A DNA stretch of 64,000 nucleotides from Rutidosis leptorrhynchoides (lineage: Eukaryota; Streptophyta; Magnoliopsida; Asterales; Asteraceae). Below are positions 37,572 through 49,483 of the stretch, one piece after another. How positions within the stretch are numbered: the stretch's first letter is position 1; every line of letters starts with the position of its first letter. The notes beneath the pieces were generated by a model. That model saw only the letters and a list, made by a program, of their open reading frames with translations, had not been told where the DNA came from and did not search any database. The translations under genes were made by a program, and so were the position numbers. The stretch is from contig NC_092337.1 of NCBI RefSeq assembly GCF_046630445.1, positions 366,736,001 to 366,800,000 on the forward strand, in the 5' to 3' direction.

Positions 37572-40475
37572 TATTAAGAGATATTCGTACATCATAATAT
37601 CATGATAATATAATAATTTAAAATCTCTTTTGATATTATAAACATTGGGTTAACAACATTTAACAAGATCGTTAACCTAAAGGTTTCAAAACAACACTTA
37701 CATGTAACAACTAACGATGACTTAACGACTCAGTTAAAATGTATATACATGTAGTATTTTAATATGTATTCATACACTTTTGAAAGACTTCAAGACACTT
37801 ATCAAAATACTTCTACTTAACAAAAATACTTACAATTACATCCTCGTTCAGTTTCATCAACAATTCTACTCATATGCACCCGTATTTGTACTCGTACAAT
37901 ACACAGCTTTTAGATGTATGTACTATTGGTATATACACTCCAATGATCAGCTCTTAGCAGCCCATGTGAGTCACCTAACATATGTGGGAACCATCATTTG
38001 GAAACTAGCATGAAATATCTCATAAAATTATAAAAATATGAGTAATCATTCATGACTTATTTACATGAAAACAAAATTACATATCCTTTATATCTAATCC
38101 ATGCACCAACGACCAAAAACATCTACAAACACTTTCATTCTTCAATTTTCTTCATCTAATTGATCTCTCTCAAGTTCTATCTTCAAGTTCTAAGTGTTCT
38201 TCATAAATTCCAAAAGTTCTAGTTTCATAAAATCAAGAATACTTCCAAGATTGCAAGTTTACTTCCAAGTTTTCTAAATCCATTCCAAGTAATCATCCAA
38301 GATCAAGAAACCTTCGTTACTTACAGTAGGTTATCTTTCTAATACAAAGTAATAACCATATTCAAACTTTAATTCAATTTCTATAACTATAACAATCTTA
38401 TTTCGAGTGAAAATCTTACTTGAAATTGTTTTCGTGTCATGATTCTGCTTCAAGAACTTTCAAGCCATCCAAGGATCCTTTGAAGCTAGATCCATTTTTC
38501 TCATTTTCAATAGGTTTATCCAAGGAACTTGAGGTAGTAATGATGTTCATAACATCATTCAATTCATACATAAAAAGCTGTCTTATTCAACGTTATAAAC
38601 TTGTAATCACTAGAACATAGTTTAGTTAATTCTAAACTTGTTCGCAAATAAAGTTAATCCTTCTAACTAGACTTTTAAAATCAACTAAACACATGTTCTA
38701 TATCTATATGATATGCTAACTTAATGATTTAAAACCCGGAAACACGATAAACACCATAAAACTAGATATACGCCGTCGTAGTAAAATTGGGGGCTGTTTT
38801 AGTTGGGATAATTAAAAGCTAAGAAGAACTTTGATTTAAAAGCTATACTTCTGGAAAAATGATTTTTCTTATGAACATGAAACTATATCCAAAAATCATG
38901 GTTAAACTCAAAGTGAAAGTATGTTTTTCAAAATGGTCATCAAGATGTCGTTCTTTCGACGGAAATGACTACCTCTTTCAAAAATGACTTGTAACTTGTA
39001 TTTTCGACTATAAACTTATACTTTTTCTGTTTAGATTCATAAAGTTAAGTTCAATACGAAACCGTGGCCACTGGAATCACTCAAAACGGATTAGAAACGA
39101 AGAAATGGCGAGTAAAACAAGATTGATAAAAACTACTCATTTTACCTACGTGAAAGTTAGTAATAAATCTATTCCAACCATAACCTAATCAACTTATATT
39201 GTATATTTTGTAATCTTGATATACCATAGACACGTATACAATGTTTCGACCTATCATGTCGACCCATATATATATATATATATTGCGGAACAACCATAGA
39301 CACTCTATATGTGAATGTTGGAGTTAGCTATACAGGGTTGAGGTTGATTCCAAAATATATATATAGTTTGAATTGTGATCAATACTGAGATACGTATACA
39401 CCGGGTCGTGGATTGATTGAAGATAATATTTATCGATTTATTTCTGTACATCTAACTGTGGACAACTAGTTGTAGGTTACTAACGAGGACAGCTGACTTA
39501 ATAAACTTAAAACATCAAAATGTATTAAAAGTGTTGTAAATATATTTTGAACATACTTTGTTATATATGTATATATTGTTATAGGTTCGTGAATCAACCA
39601 GTGGCCAAGTCTTACTTCCCGACGAAGTAAAAATCTGTGAAAGTGAGTTATAGTCCCACTTTTAAAATCTAATATTTTTGGGATGAGAATACATGTAGGT
39701 TTTATAAATGATTTACAAAATAGACACAAGTACGTGAAACTACATTCTATGGTTGAATTATCGAAATCGAATATGCCCCTTTTTATTAAGTCTGGTAATC
39801 TAAGAATTAGGGAACAGACACCCTAATTGACGCGAATCCTAAAGATAGATCTATTGGCCCTAACAAACCCCATCCAAAGTACCGGATGCTTTAGTACTTC
39901 GAAATTTATATCATATCCGAAGGGTGTCCCGGAATGATGGGGATATTCTTATATATGCATCTTGTTAATGTCGGTTACTAGGTGTTTACCATATGAATGA
40001 TTTTTATCTCTATGTATGGGATGTATATTGAAATATGAAATCTTGTGGTCTATTGTTACGATCTGATATATATAGGTTAAACCTATAACTCACCAACATT
40101 TTTGTTGACGTTTAAAGCATGTTTATTCTCAGGTGAATATTAAGAGCTTCTGCTGTTGCATACTAAAATAAGGACAAGATTTGGAGTCCATGTTTGTATG
40201 ATATTATGTAAAAACTGCATTCAAGAAACATATGTCGATGTAATATATTTCTATTGTAAACCATTATGTAATGGTCGTGTGTAAACAGTATATTTTAGAT
40301 TATCATTATTTGATAATCTACGTAATGCTTTTGAAACCTTTATTGATAAAATAAAGGTTATGGTTGTTTTAAAAATGAATGCAGTCTTTGAAAAACGTCT
40401 CATATAGAGGTCAAAACCTCGCAACGAAATCAATTAATATGGAACGTTTATAATCAATATGAACGGGACATTTCA
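37149..40475 (+). repeat. 5' LTR of element E (3327 bp)
   Basis: Starts TGTAGTGACCCGAAC and ends GAACGGGACATTTCA, followed by TGGTATCC. It is the same family as the inverted LTRs of L and G. It includes the putative LTR intron 39643-40132 and a (TA)n tract at 37504-37569. Confidence 0.88.
39643..40132 (+). other. Putative intron inside the LTR of E (490 bp)
   Basis: Donor AAGTGAGTTATAG and acceptor TTTATTCTCAG. Equivalent pairs occur in F (50096-50568), J (43105-43572), and on the - strand in L (34568-35065) and G (47291-47782). Conservation of both sites and of the length is the evidence; no transcript data are available. Confidence 0.5.
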
Positions 40476-40477
40476 GT

Positions 40478-40494
40478 TGGTATCCAAGCGTTGG
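40478..40494 (+). other. Primer-binding site of element E, degenerate
   Basis: TGGTATCCAAGCGTTGG starts two bases after the LTR. It differs from the TGGTATCAGAGC form of the neighbouring elements at three positions. Confidence 0.65.
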
Positions 40495-40684
40495 TATTAG
40501 AGAACCAGAATTTTGCATTAGTGTGTCTTATCGAGTTTGTTAGGATGCATTAGTGAGTCTGGACTTCGACCGTGTTTACTTGAAAAATGATTGCTTAACA
40601 AATTTTGTTGGAAACTATATATTTTTAACATGTGAATATTATGTGATATATTAATCTCTTAAAGCGTTTGATATTATGTGATAG

Positions 40685-41434
40685 ATGTCTACCTCTAGAA
40701 CAAGTCCCATTGACTCACCTAATAATAATGAAGAGTTAAATGTAAATTGGAATGATTCGTGGACTGATTCACAAGTTCCCGAAGAGGAACCGGAAGAAGA
40801 GTCGGAACCGGAAGAAGAATCGGAACCGAAAGAAGAATCGGAACTGGAAGAAGAAATAGAACCAGTGGGGGAAATAATAAAACGGTTAAGTAGAAGAAAA
40901 TCTTCAACCAACCGACCAAAGTTAATTATGGTCAATGGTGTTTCCGCCAAGGAAGCAAAGTATTGGGAGGATTACCAATTCTCCGATGAATCGGATCCCG
41001 ACAAGGATTCCGATGATGTTATAGAAATTACCCCAACACAATTTAATAAGGCAAAAGAGAACAATAAGGGAAAGGGCATACAAATAGAGAAATTTGATTC
41101 CAAACCCGATGAACTTTATATGTATCGTCAACACCCGTATTTCTTAAGTTGTGACAATAACCCGGGAACCTCTAAACCACCAGGTTTTTCTAAACCAATG
41201 TGAAAAATGACGGCTCGTATTAGGGGACATCATATATCCCTAGAAACTTGGCAAAACGAACCAAAACCGAAGAAGAAGAAACGAGCGAGTCGGAATAAGA
41301 TAGTTGTATTCGTGTGGTGTAATATATGTAATATAGTGTGCTTATGCTTTATGATATATGTAAAAATTGCTTGTATTAATAAGTATTTTTTGTATGAATC
41401 TAACTCTTGTCTGTTTTACAGTATAAAAACATAA
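40685..41434 (+). pseudogene. Leader ORF of element E, acidic, one internal stop
   Basis: The frame opens at an ATG about 200 bp after the primer-binding site. It encodes a Ser/Asn-rich start, an acidic Glu/Pro repeat (EEESEPEEESEPKEESELEE) and a mixed-charge region ending FSKPM at TGA 41201-41203. The same frame continues after the stop with RIRGHHISLETWQNEPKPKK and a basic run. I do not recognise a family. It holds the same position as the leader ORFs of J and F. Confidence 0.5.
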
Positions 41435-41435
41435 A

Positions 41436-42127
41436 ATGGATAGACAACCCAATATTTTAAGAGACCTACCCGGAGACATGATTGATGAAATCTTGTCTAG
41501 AGTCGGCCAGAATTCCTCGGCACAAATATTTAAGGCGAGATCAGTTTGTAAGACATTCGAAAAACGTTCCAAGAATGCCTTGATTTATAAAAGGCTTTCG
41601 TTCGAAAGATGGGGGATATCACATTGGGAAATCCATAAGTTACGATGTGTTTACTTTGACGCATATATTGCGGGGAAGCCAAATGCTATTTTACGTAACG
41701 GGTTAAGAAATTATTTTGACTCAATATATCCGAATATAGGACTTCGTGATTTAGAAAAAGCGGCTAACATGCAACATAAAGAAGCATGTTATGCTTATGG
41801 GTTAGTAATGTTCGCTTCTCACCAAAGTGAGAACAAGAACATCGGGCTACAACTATTAAACAAAACGTTCCCACAAGGCCACAAGTGACGGAGTCGGTAA
41901 TTGGGGTAATAAATGAGGTTTTTAGGTTATCACGAGACTGTTGGTCATTACGTAACCTTCATCCTTTTGACGACGTTACAACACATTGTCTTACTATCGG
42001 TCACAACGGTTATGTTCCACAAAACCAAGGATGGGAAGTGGTATTAGTAAAACCAGAATGCATGACTTGTTTCTGGACGTATGAATTACGTGTCTTTATT
42101 GCCTTTGCTGAACGCCTTATTTATTAA
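41436..42127 (+). pseudogene. F-box protein gene (At1g67623/At2g35280-like) inside element E, one frameshift
   Basis: 41436-41888 encodes 150 residues. An N-terminal F-box is at residues 5-50 (LRDLPGDMIDEILSRVG, ARSVCKTF), then a W-rich linker and a Sel1/TPR-like helical repeat (DLEKAANMQHKEACYAYGL). The C-terminal part continues in another frame at 41885-42127 (FDDVTTHC, ECMTCFWTYELRVF), overlapping the first frame by four bases, so a small indel near 41870-41888 splits the gene. F-box proteins recruit substrates to SCF ubiquitin ligases; this subtype is a large plant family. A splice-acceptor-like TTTTACAG ends 14 bp before the ATG. The gene lies between the leader ORF and gag of E, so it appears to be a captured host gene. 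Confidence 0.75.
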
Positions 42128-42330
42128 CTAGAATTATCTTCGCAACTACTTTGTATCAAAGTTTTATGTGCTATATTTCATGCTATATGTAAAAAAAAAA
42201 AAGCGGTATTGTAAGTTTGCAAGTTATTGTATAAAGGTTTGAATATGATATATTTTTTTTTGTGATTAGTTTTTCATATAGAATTGTAGTAGTTGAAATG
42301 GTATGTTAGCTACTAAGTATGAACTTAACG

Positions 42331-42347
42331 GGTAGGTACTACCCGAA
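42331..42347 (+). other. PPT-like hairpin motif in the interior of element E
   Basis: CGGGTAGGTACTACCCG has a 6-bp stem. Its left part AACGGGTAGGTAC equals the purine tract next to the 3' LTR of F (55241) and of G (59293). It lies between the F-box ORF and gag. Confidence 0.5.
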
Positions 42348-42476
42348 TAAAGAGTATAAAACGCTAATATGAAGAAAGAGCTTTTATAAATAAGTTCATA
42401 TTACGCTACGAAATACTATTGACTACTCTTGATATTCTATATGATTAACTCATTTCATTTAACTATTTTGAAGGAA

Positions 42477-42602
42477 ATGGCACCGACTACTCGACACACC
42501 TTGAATATGAGCGAAGAGGAATTTCGTGCCTTTCTTGCTTCAAACATAGCCGCAGTACAGGCTGCGCTACATACCAACAATAACCTTGGATCTAACAGTA
42601 CA
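42477..42602 (+). pseudogene. N-terminus of gag of element E, cut by element J
   Basis: An ATG opens 42 codons (starting MAPTTRHTLNMSEEEFRAFL) typical of Ty3 gag N-termini. The frame stops at the TG that begins the LTR of J. The rest of gag should reappear after J. Confidence 0.6.
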
Positions 42603-43895
42603 TGAAATCGTGTATGATTTTCAAATTGATCGTTTCGAGTAGATAACTTTTCATATAGGACTTGTCTTAATCCGAGTTACGGTTTAGGATTTATGGCCCT
42701 CCGATCGTCACTATGTCCTTTAACGTTGTGCAGAAATTTCTGACCTACTCGCACTTAGACCGTCGCCACGGTCAAACGAAGACGAGTTTGCTTCTATAAA
42801 TTTTACCACACTTAAAAGACTCATATACGGAGCCATGGCCACTGGTATCACCTTGTTTCAGTAAGGGTAGAGGCCGTGGTGACTGATCGAAGTCAGCCTT
42901 TGTTTTAAACTACTTTCATAAACGAAACTTACTTTACGCCTTTTGTTTGATGATGAATGATGATGACCTTTAAGACCTTATTTACATACTTTTAAACCTA
43001 TTAAGACGATTTACTGACTTAGTACTATTTGCCTTAGGTTGAGGACCTTCGGACCGATTACTTGCACACCTTTTCCGAACCGACTTTACGACTACATTAT
43101 CATTGTGAGTTATAGCATTCCCTTTTTACTTTAACTTATTTTGGGAACTGAGAATACATGCGGATTTTATGTTTTACATACTAGGCACGAGTACTTAAAC
43201 TTATATATGTGTGGGTTATACAACGGCATAAACATTCCCTTTAGCTCGGTAACGTTTAATCATTGGTTTTTGAACTGTGAACGCGAATCTTAGATATGGA
43301 TCCATAGGGTTTGACATCCCCACTCGGGCTAGTAGCGCTAGCATTTAACGAGTGTTTAATACTTCGTAAACATATGCACTTGCCAAGTGTACTTTCAGGG
43401 GGTATAAACGTTAAGTTAGTTACCAAGTGCCCACGGTTAACATATACTTTATCATACTGTTTTGAAACGCTCTTTGTAGCACTGAAATCTCGTGGCCTAC
43501 CTTACTTACTGTTATACTTAAACTATAGCTCACCAACCTTTGTGTTGACGTTTTTAAGCATGTATTTCTCAGGTGCTTGAGGTTAGCTTCCGCTGTATAC
43601 TAGTCGTGCTGTAGACACCCGCTGCTTAGAGTTGTCATCGCATGAACTACTTTACCTTGCATTCAAACTTTAGTACTTTTGAACTATGACTTGTAACGAC
43701 CGTTGTGGTCACATACACTTATTATTTGCTTCTACTTAGTGAAGCATGCTTTTGGATTGTAAAACATTCGATGTTGGTTTAGACATCACTTTATTAATGA
43801 ATGCAAACTCTTTTTGAAAACGCATGTAGTACTTAACCTTGTAATGATCCTGTTGTTGATGATTCGTACACGATGGTTTTGTACGGGGCATCACA
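42603..43895 (+). repeat. 5' LTR of element J (about 1.29 kb; left edge approximate)
   Basis: The right edge GGGCATCACA is followed by the primer-binding site. The left edge is set where the gag frame of E ends (TGAAATCG) and may be off by a few bases. It has the putative intron 43105-43572. Confidence 0.65.
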
Positions 43896-43897
43896 TT

Positions 43898-43910
43898 TGG
43901 TATCAGAGCA
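43898..43910 (+). other. Primer-binding site of element J
   Basis: TGGTATCAGAGCA lies two bases after the LTR; initiator tRNA-Met type. Confidence 0.85.
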
Positions 43911-44232
43911 TTGGTTGTAGGGAATTAGGTTGCATTAGTGAGTCTAAGACCGACCCGAGTAGGATTCTCTAATAGGACTAATCTACAACTTGCTAGTTTA
44001 CGTGTTTCCGCTGAACTTACTGCATGCTGCTGCTTACTGTTACTGCTATATGCCGTATGCTACTACATGATTTCACTACTACATGCTATTACTTGCTTTC
44101 GATTGCATGCTACATTCGTACGATTTGCTGTTATTGCCATGCTACTTATTGTTATACATGATTTAAACTGTTGGCCTAATACGTGCTTGCTTTATGACTT
44201 ACTGACATGGAAAATTTATTTTCCTTGTTCAG

Positions 44233-45135
44233 ATGTCGGATGTACCACCTGCTAGCATTTTGGGCAGTTTAGACTCTTCAGCTACTCCACCTACCACTGT
44301 TGCCGATCCACCGATCCTGATACGCACGAGTGACCCCGGCGCTTCATCTTCCGGGACTAGCAGCCAGCCGCCTGCACCAGTGGCTACTTCTGATGGACAC
44401 GTGAGCCCTACGGAGATTCCAGCTCTGTCTGCTCCCGGACCCTCGGATTCACAGCCCCGCATCGGTGGAGTTGTGATCCCCGCGGAGTTCGGGGAAGGGC
44501 CATTCCGCAACCATATGCGCATGCCGTGCCGACGCACTCCAGATGGATGTTTAGTGCCGATTCCGCCAGGCAGACACAGAGAGATGTTGGCCGCCTTCGG
44601 ACTGCCAGTTCAGCCACCCATGCCACCACCGCATGATTCGGATGACTCATCATCTGCCGATTCTTCATCAGATGATTCTTCATCAGACTATAGTGATGAC
44701 GAAGACCCGGCTGATGTACCTATACAGGCACCTTCCACCCCGCCAAAGAAGCGGTACCGTCCTGACGGCACCGTCGTTCCAGGAGTGAATGGGGGTCGTG
44801 CTTTCACTGACGCTTTTGGTCGGCATCGGAGGGTTACTGCCCGTAAGCGGCTTGCGCCGTACCCTGCCGACCCACTCATACGTAAGGCACCTCGTTACGT
44901 GCTGACTATTTCTGGAGCCGGGACATCTGCACCCCGTTTCGTGCGGTCTGCACCACCCGCTCCACCAGCACCATCCGCTCCACCGGCCCCACATGCACCA
45001 CCAGCACCGCTTGCCCCACCCACTCCCACTGTCGAGGAATTGACAAGGGAGGTGGGAATCCTCCGAGCTCGGGTTACTGAGCTCGAGGAGCAGTTGGCTC
45101 AGGTTTTAGACATCCTTCACCCACCTTCACCATAG
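44233..45135 (+). CDS. Accessory leader ORF of element J (300 aa, GC-rich, C-terminal coiled coil)
   Basis: An intact 300-codon ORF lies between the primer-binding site and gag. It has a Ser/Pro-rich N-terminus, a region GPFRNHMRMPCRRTPDGC, an Asp/Ser acidic block (DSDDSSSADSSSDDSSSD), a basic block, an Ala/Pro repeat and a C-terminal heptad region (EELTREVGILRARVTELEEQ). Base composition is far more GC-rich than the surrounding sequence. TTCCTTGTTCAG directly precedes the ATG and looks like a splice acceptor. I do not know a named family. The leader ORF of F ends in a similar coiled coil. Confidence 0.7.
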   Translation: MSDVPPASILGSLDSSATPPTTVADPPILIRTSDPGASSSGTSSQPPAPVATSDGHVSPTEIPALSAPGPSDSQPRIGGVVIPAEFGEGPFRNHMRMPCRRTPDGCLVPIPPGRHREMLAAFGLPVQPPMPPPHDSDDSSSADSSSDDSSSDYSDDEDPADVPIQAPSTPPKKRYRPDGTVVPGVNGGRAFTDAFGRHRRVTARKRLAPYPADPLIRKAPRYVLTISGAGTSAPRFVRSAPPAPPAPSAPPAPHAPPAPLAPPTPTVEELTREVGILRARVTELEEQLAQVLDILHPPSP

Positions 45136-45431
45136 GACTTTTGTATTAGATTTCATGATGTAATCTAGTTGTAGTTTCATATTTCACTTATGTATTGTAC
45201 GAATCTATCATGATGTATGAAACTTATTATTAATGAATGGAAACTTTGTGATGTTACTTTTTGCACAAGTGTTCTATTTACGTTAATGTATGGTGTTTTG
45301 CGGTACTTGTATCAACTTGCGTTACTTAATTAACATGTGTTGTGCTGTTTACATGTTGGTTGTTATATACTATTTTATTATATATTGAATACTGGATTTT
45401 GACTTGAGTCAAAATTTTTGTTTAGAACATC

Positions 45432-46947
45432 ATGGCTAACAGTCGATCCACACCTACTGCTGCTCAAATTGAAGAGATGATCCAAGAACGTGTGGCCGCA
45501 GCCCTAGCAGAAAGAAACCTCCAAGCTCCACCACCACCACCACCGGTTATCCCACCCGTTCGAAATGGATGTACTTACAAGGAATTCCAGAGCTGCAAAC
45601 CACATAACTTCAGTGGAACCGAGGGACCGGTTGGTCTCACCAGATGGTTCGAGAAACTTGAATCAGTATTCCGAGTTAGCAACTGTTCAGAGGACAACAA
45701 GACCAAGTTTTCTTCGTGCACGCTATTTGACGGCGCGCTAACGTGGTGGAACACGTTAGCTCAAGCGAAAGGAATTGATGAGGCGTATGCTACGCCATAG
45801 GAGGAATTCAAAGCGGCAATGATTGATGAGTATTGTCCGAGAACCGAAATCCAGAAGATGGAAATCGAATTCATGCAGTTAAAGGCTGTTGGGAATGACC
45901 TTGATGGTTACAACAGGAGATTTTTGGAACTAGCCCTAATGTGTCCGACAATGGTCACCCCAGAATTCAAGCGAATGGAAAGGTACTTCTGGGGACTCCC
46001 TAAGTCCATCAAAGGAAACGTCACATCGTCCAAACCACCGAATGTTCCCAAAGCAATGCGCATGGTGCACACCCTCATGAATCAGATTCTTATTGATGAG
46101 TCGGAGAAGGCTAAGTTTGAAGCTGGTAGTAGCGAAAAGCGAAAGTGGGATAACAACAACAACAACAACAACAACCACCACCACAACAACAACAACCACC
46201 ACAACAACAGGGGGAAAACCTATAACCAGACCCCCGCCAAGAGGCACAACAACGGTGGAAACCCCAACAACAACACCAACTCCAACCCGAACTACAAAGG
46301 AACCTTACCACAATGCAAGAGGTGTTACAAACACCACACTGGGTATTGTAATGTTGTCTGCGAGAAGTGCCAACGGGCTGGGCATATCGGGAAAGACTGC
46401 AAGGTCACCACTTTGAATGGGAAGCCGAACACCAATGGACCTAAGAAGTGCTACGAATGTGGACAGACGGGCCATTTCAGAAATGCGTGCCCAAACAAGC
46501 GAAAAGACGACGGACCACCCCGTGGTAGAGCTTTCAACGTTAATGCAAGGGATGCACGCGATAACCCCGACTTGGTGACAGGTATATTCACAATCAACAA
46601 TCTTTTAGCTTCTGTCTTGTTTGATACTGGTGCGGATAGAAGTTATGTATGTAGACATTTTTGCGATAAGATTAATTGGTCATTAGTCCTGTTAAAAGAG
46701 AGTATGCTTGTCGAGGTCGCCAATGGAAAACTTGAAAAGGTTGACCATATTAGTCGTGGAGCTATTATCAACATAGCTGGTGCAGATTTCAAAATTGATT
46801 TGATACCTATCAAACTGGGAAGTTTTGACGTGATCGTCGGTATAGATTGGTTGAGCAAGATAAAGGCCGATATTATCTGCGAAGATAAAGCACTGCGTAT
46901 ACCACAAAGAGATGGCGAACCACTGGTTATCTATGGAGAGAGATGTA
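45432..46947 (+). pseudogene. gag-protease of element J, one internal stop, truncated by element G
   Basis: The capsid domain has CKPHNFSGTEGPVGLTRWFE and ALTWWNTLAQ. An in-frame TAG at 45798-45800 splits it without a frame change. A poly-Asn/His tract (46149-46208) is followed by Cys/His motifs: CKRCYKHHTGYC, then knuckles CEKCQRAGHIGKDC and CYECGQTGHFRNAC. The protease has LFDTGADRSYV and DVIVGIDWLSKIKADI. The frame leaves element J at 46948, where the inverted LTR of G begins. Confidence 0.88.
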
Positions 46948-48497
46948 TGATATGTCCCGTTCTTATTGATTAAAAATGTTCCATATTAATTGATTTCGTT
47001 GCGAGGTTTTGACCTCTATATGAGACGTTTTTCAAAGACTGCATTCATTTTAAAACAAACCATAACCTTTATTTCATCAATAAAGGTTTAAAAACCTTTA
47101 CGTAGATTATCAAATAATGATAATCTAAAATATCCTGTTTACACACGACCATTACATAATGGTTTACAATACAAATATGTTACAACAAAATAAGTTTCTT
47201 GAATGCAGTTTTTACACAATATCATACAAGCATGGACTCCAAATCTCGTCCTTATTTAAGTATGCGACAGCGGACGCTCTTAATAATCACCTGAGAATAA
47301 ACATGCTTAAAACGTCAACAAAAATGTTGGTGAGTTATAGGTTTAACCTATATATATATCAAATCATAATAATAGACCACAATATTTCATATTTCAATAC
47401 ACATCCCATACATAGAGATAAAAATCATTCATATGGTGAACACCTGGTAACCGACATTAACAAGATGTATATATAAGAATATCCCCATCATTCCGGGACA
47501 CCCTTCGGATATGATATAAATTTCGAAGTACTAAAGCATCCGGTACTTTGGATGGGGTTTGTTAGGCCCAATAGATCTATCTTTAGGATTCGCGTCAATT
47601 AGGGTGTCTGTTCCCTAATTCTTAGATTACCAGACTTAATAAAAAGGGGCATATTCGATTTCGATAATTCAACCATAGAATGTAGTTTCACGTACTTGTG
47701 TCTATTTTGTAAATCATTTATAAAACCTGCATGTATTCTTATCCCAAAAATATTAGATTTTAAAAGTGGGACTATAACTCACTTTCACAGATTTTTACTT
47801 CGTTGGGAAGTAAGACTTGGCCACTGGTTGATTCACGAACCTATAACAATATATACATATATATCAAAGTATGTTCAAAATATATTTACAACACTTTTAA
47901 TATATTTTGATGTTTTAAGTTTATTAAGTCAGCTATCCTCGTTAGTAACCTACAACTAGTTGTCCACAGTTAGATGTACAGAAATAAATCGATAAATATT
48001 ATCTTGAATCAATCCACGACCCAGTGTATACGTATCTCAGTATTGATCACAACTCAAACTATATATATTTTGGAATTAACCTCAACCCTGTATAGCTAAC
48101 TCCAACATTCACATATAGAGTGTCTATGGTTGTTCCGAAATATATATAGATGTGTCGACATGATAGGTCGAAACATTGTATACGTGTCTATGGTATCTCA
48201 AGATTACATAATATACAATACAAGTTTATTAAGTTATGGTTGGAATAGATTTGTTACCAATTTTCACGTAGCTAAAATGAGAAAAATTATCCAATCTTGT
48301 TTTACCCATAACTTCTTCATTTTAAATCCGTTTTGAGTGAATCAAATTGCTATGGTTTCATATTGAACTCTATTTTATGAATCTAAACAGAAAAAGTATA
48401 GGTTTATAGTCGGAAAAATAAGTTACAAGTCGTTTTTGTAAAGGTAGTCATTTCAGTCGAAAGAACGACGTCTAGATGACCATTTTAGAAAACATAC
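46948..48497 (-). repeat. 3' LTR of element G, distal half
   Basis: Reads inward from TGATATGTCCCGTTC on the + strand. It continues after element F at 57619. It contains the putative intron 47291-47782 on the - strand. It is closely similar to the LTR of E. Confidence 0.85.
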
Positions 48498-48674
48498 TGT
48501 GACAACCCGGAAATTTCCAACCAAATTTAAACTTTATCTTTATATTATTCCGACACAATAAGCAAAGTTTGTTAAGTTAAATCTCAAGAATTTTAAATTG
48601 TGTTCATACATTCATTATAACCTCGACCAAATTCCGACGATTCACGAACCGTTATATATAAATAAATATGTATA

Positions 48675-48722
<48 letters not shown>

Positions 48723-49483
48723 CTTAAGAATATTAATAAAGTATTAAACGTATAATATTTTACATGAACGTATTTGTTTCAATATGTTTATCGATGGAAT
48801 TAGAGGATAATATCAAATGATTAATTTATCAGATACATTGTGATACGATTACGGGTCTATGTTATGAGGTCAACTGTGATTTAAGAAATCTATTCTTTTT
48901 GACAACATTCAGAAAATGGTAAAGTGATTTATAAGTAAGAACGTGGAGTGTAAATAACTTAGATGTTGGATATCGACAAGTTAAGTAACTCGGCATTTTT
49001 CATTAAGATGATTTCATACGTTTATTTAACCTTTGAACTTTATCCCATGCTTCACCAACAGACTGTAATTTAAAAACTTGAAACCTATTATGAATATATA
49101 TGATTCTACTTTTCTAAAACGTTTTATGATATAACGATTTCCATTATTTTAACCTTTAAACAAAATGATTTTTAAATATATTTAGTTTTGGAAAACAAAA
49201 TTATCATATTTATTTGATTTAGTTTCAAAGGTACAAAAACGTTTTCAGTTTAAAAAGAACTTTATTATTAAAACGTATATAACTTTTATAAATATCTAGA
49301 ACCACTTTTAACAACTCATTACTTAACCAGTATGATAAAGATAACAATATTTATATTTTATTTTATTAAATATATATAACGATTTAAATTAATATTATAT
49401 AAATTTATACGCGTATTATACGTACATAGTTTTATACTTTTACTATACTTAAACTTTACCTTTACTTTTTTTTACTTTACCTT

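Larger units (their letters stand above)
37149..42602 (+). mobile_element. Element E: Tekay-like LTR retrotransposon, 5' half, carrying an F-box gene
   Basis: In order it has: 3.3 kb 5' LTR, degenerate primer-binding site, acidic leader ORF, F-box ORF, a PPT-like hairpin motif and the first 42 codons of gag. It is then cut by element J at 42603. It was itself inserted into the inverted LTR of L (preceding 5 bases ACTTA). The remainder should lie beyond J, G and the right edge of the window. Confidence 0.8.
42603..46947 (+). mobile_element. Element J: Tekay-like LTR retrotransposon, 5' part
   Basis: Short 5' LTR, primer-binding site, a 300-codon accessory ORF, then gag and protease, interrupted at 46948 by the inverted 3' LTR of G. 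It was inserted in the gag of E. Reverse transcriptase and the rest should lie to the right of the window. Confidence 0.8.

Noticed and set aside
44229..44994. - strand open frames opposite the J accessory ORF
   Set aside because: GC-rich sequence opens several frames; the + strand ORF has the coherent domain layout and position.
46093..46416. Thr-rich and, on the other strand, Val- or Cys-rich open frames
   Set aside because: Shadows of the Asn/His codon run in the gag of element J.
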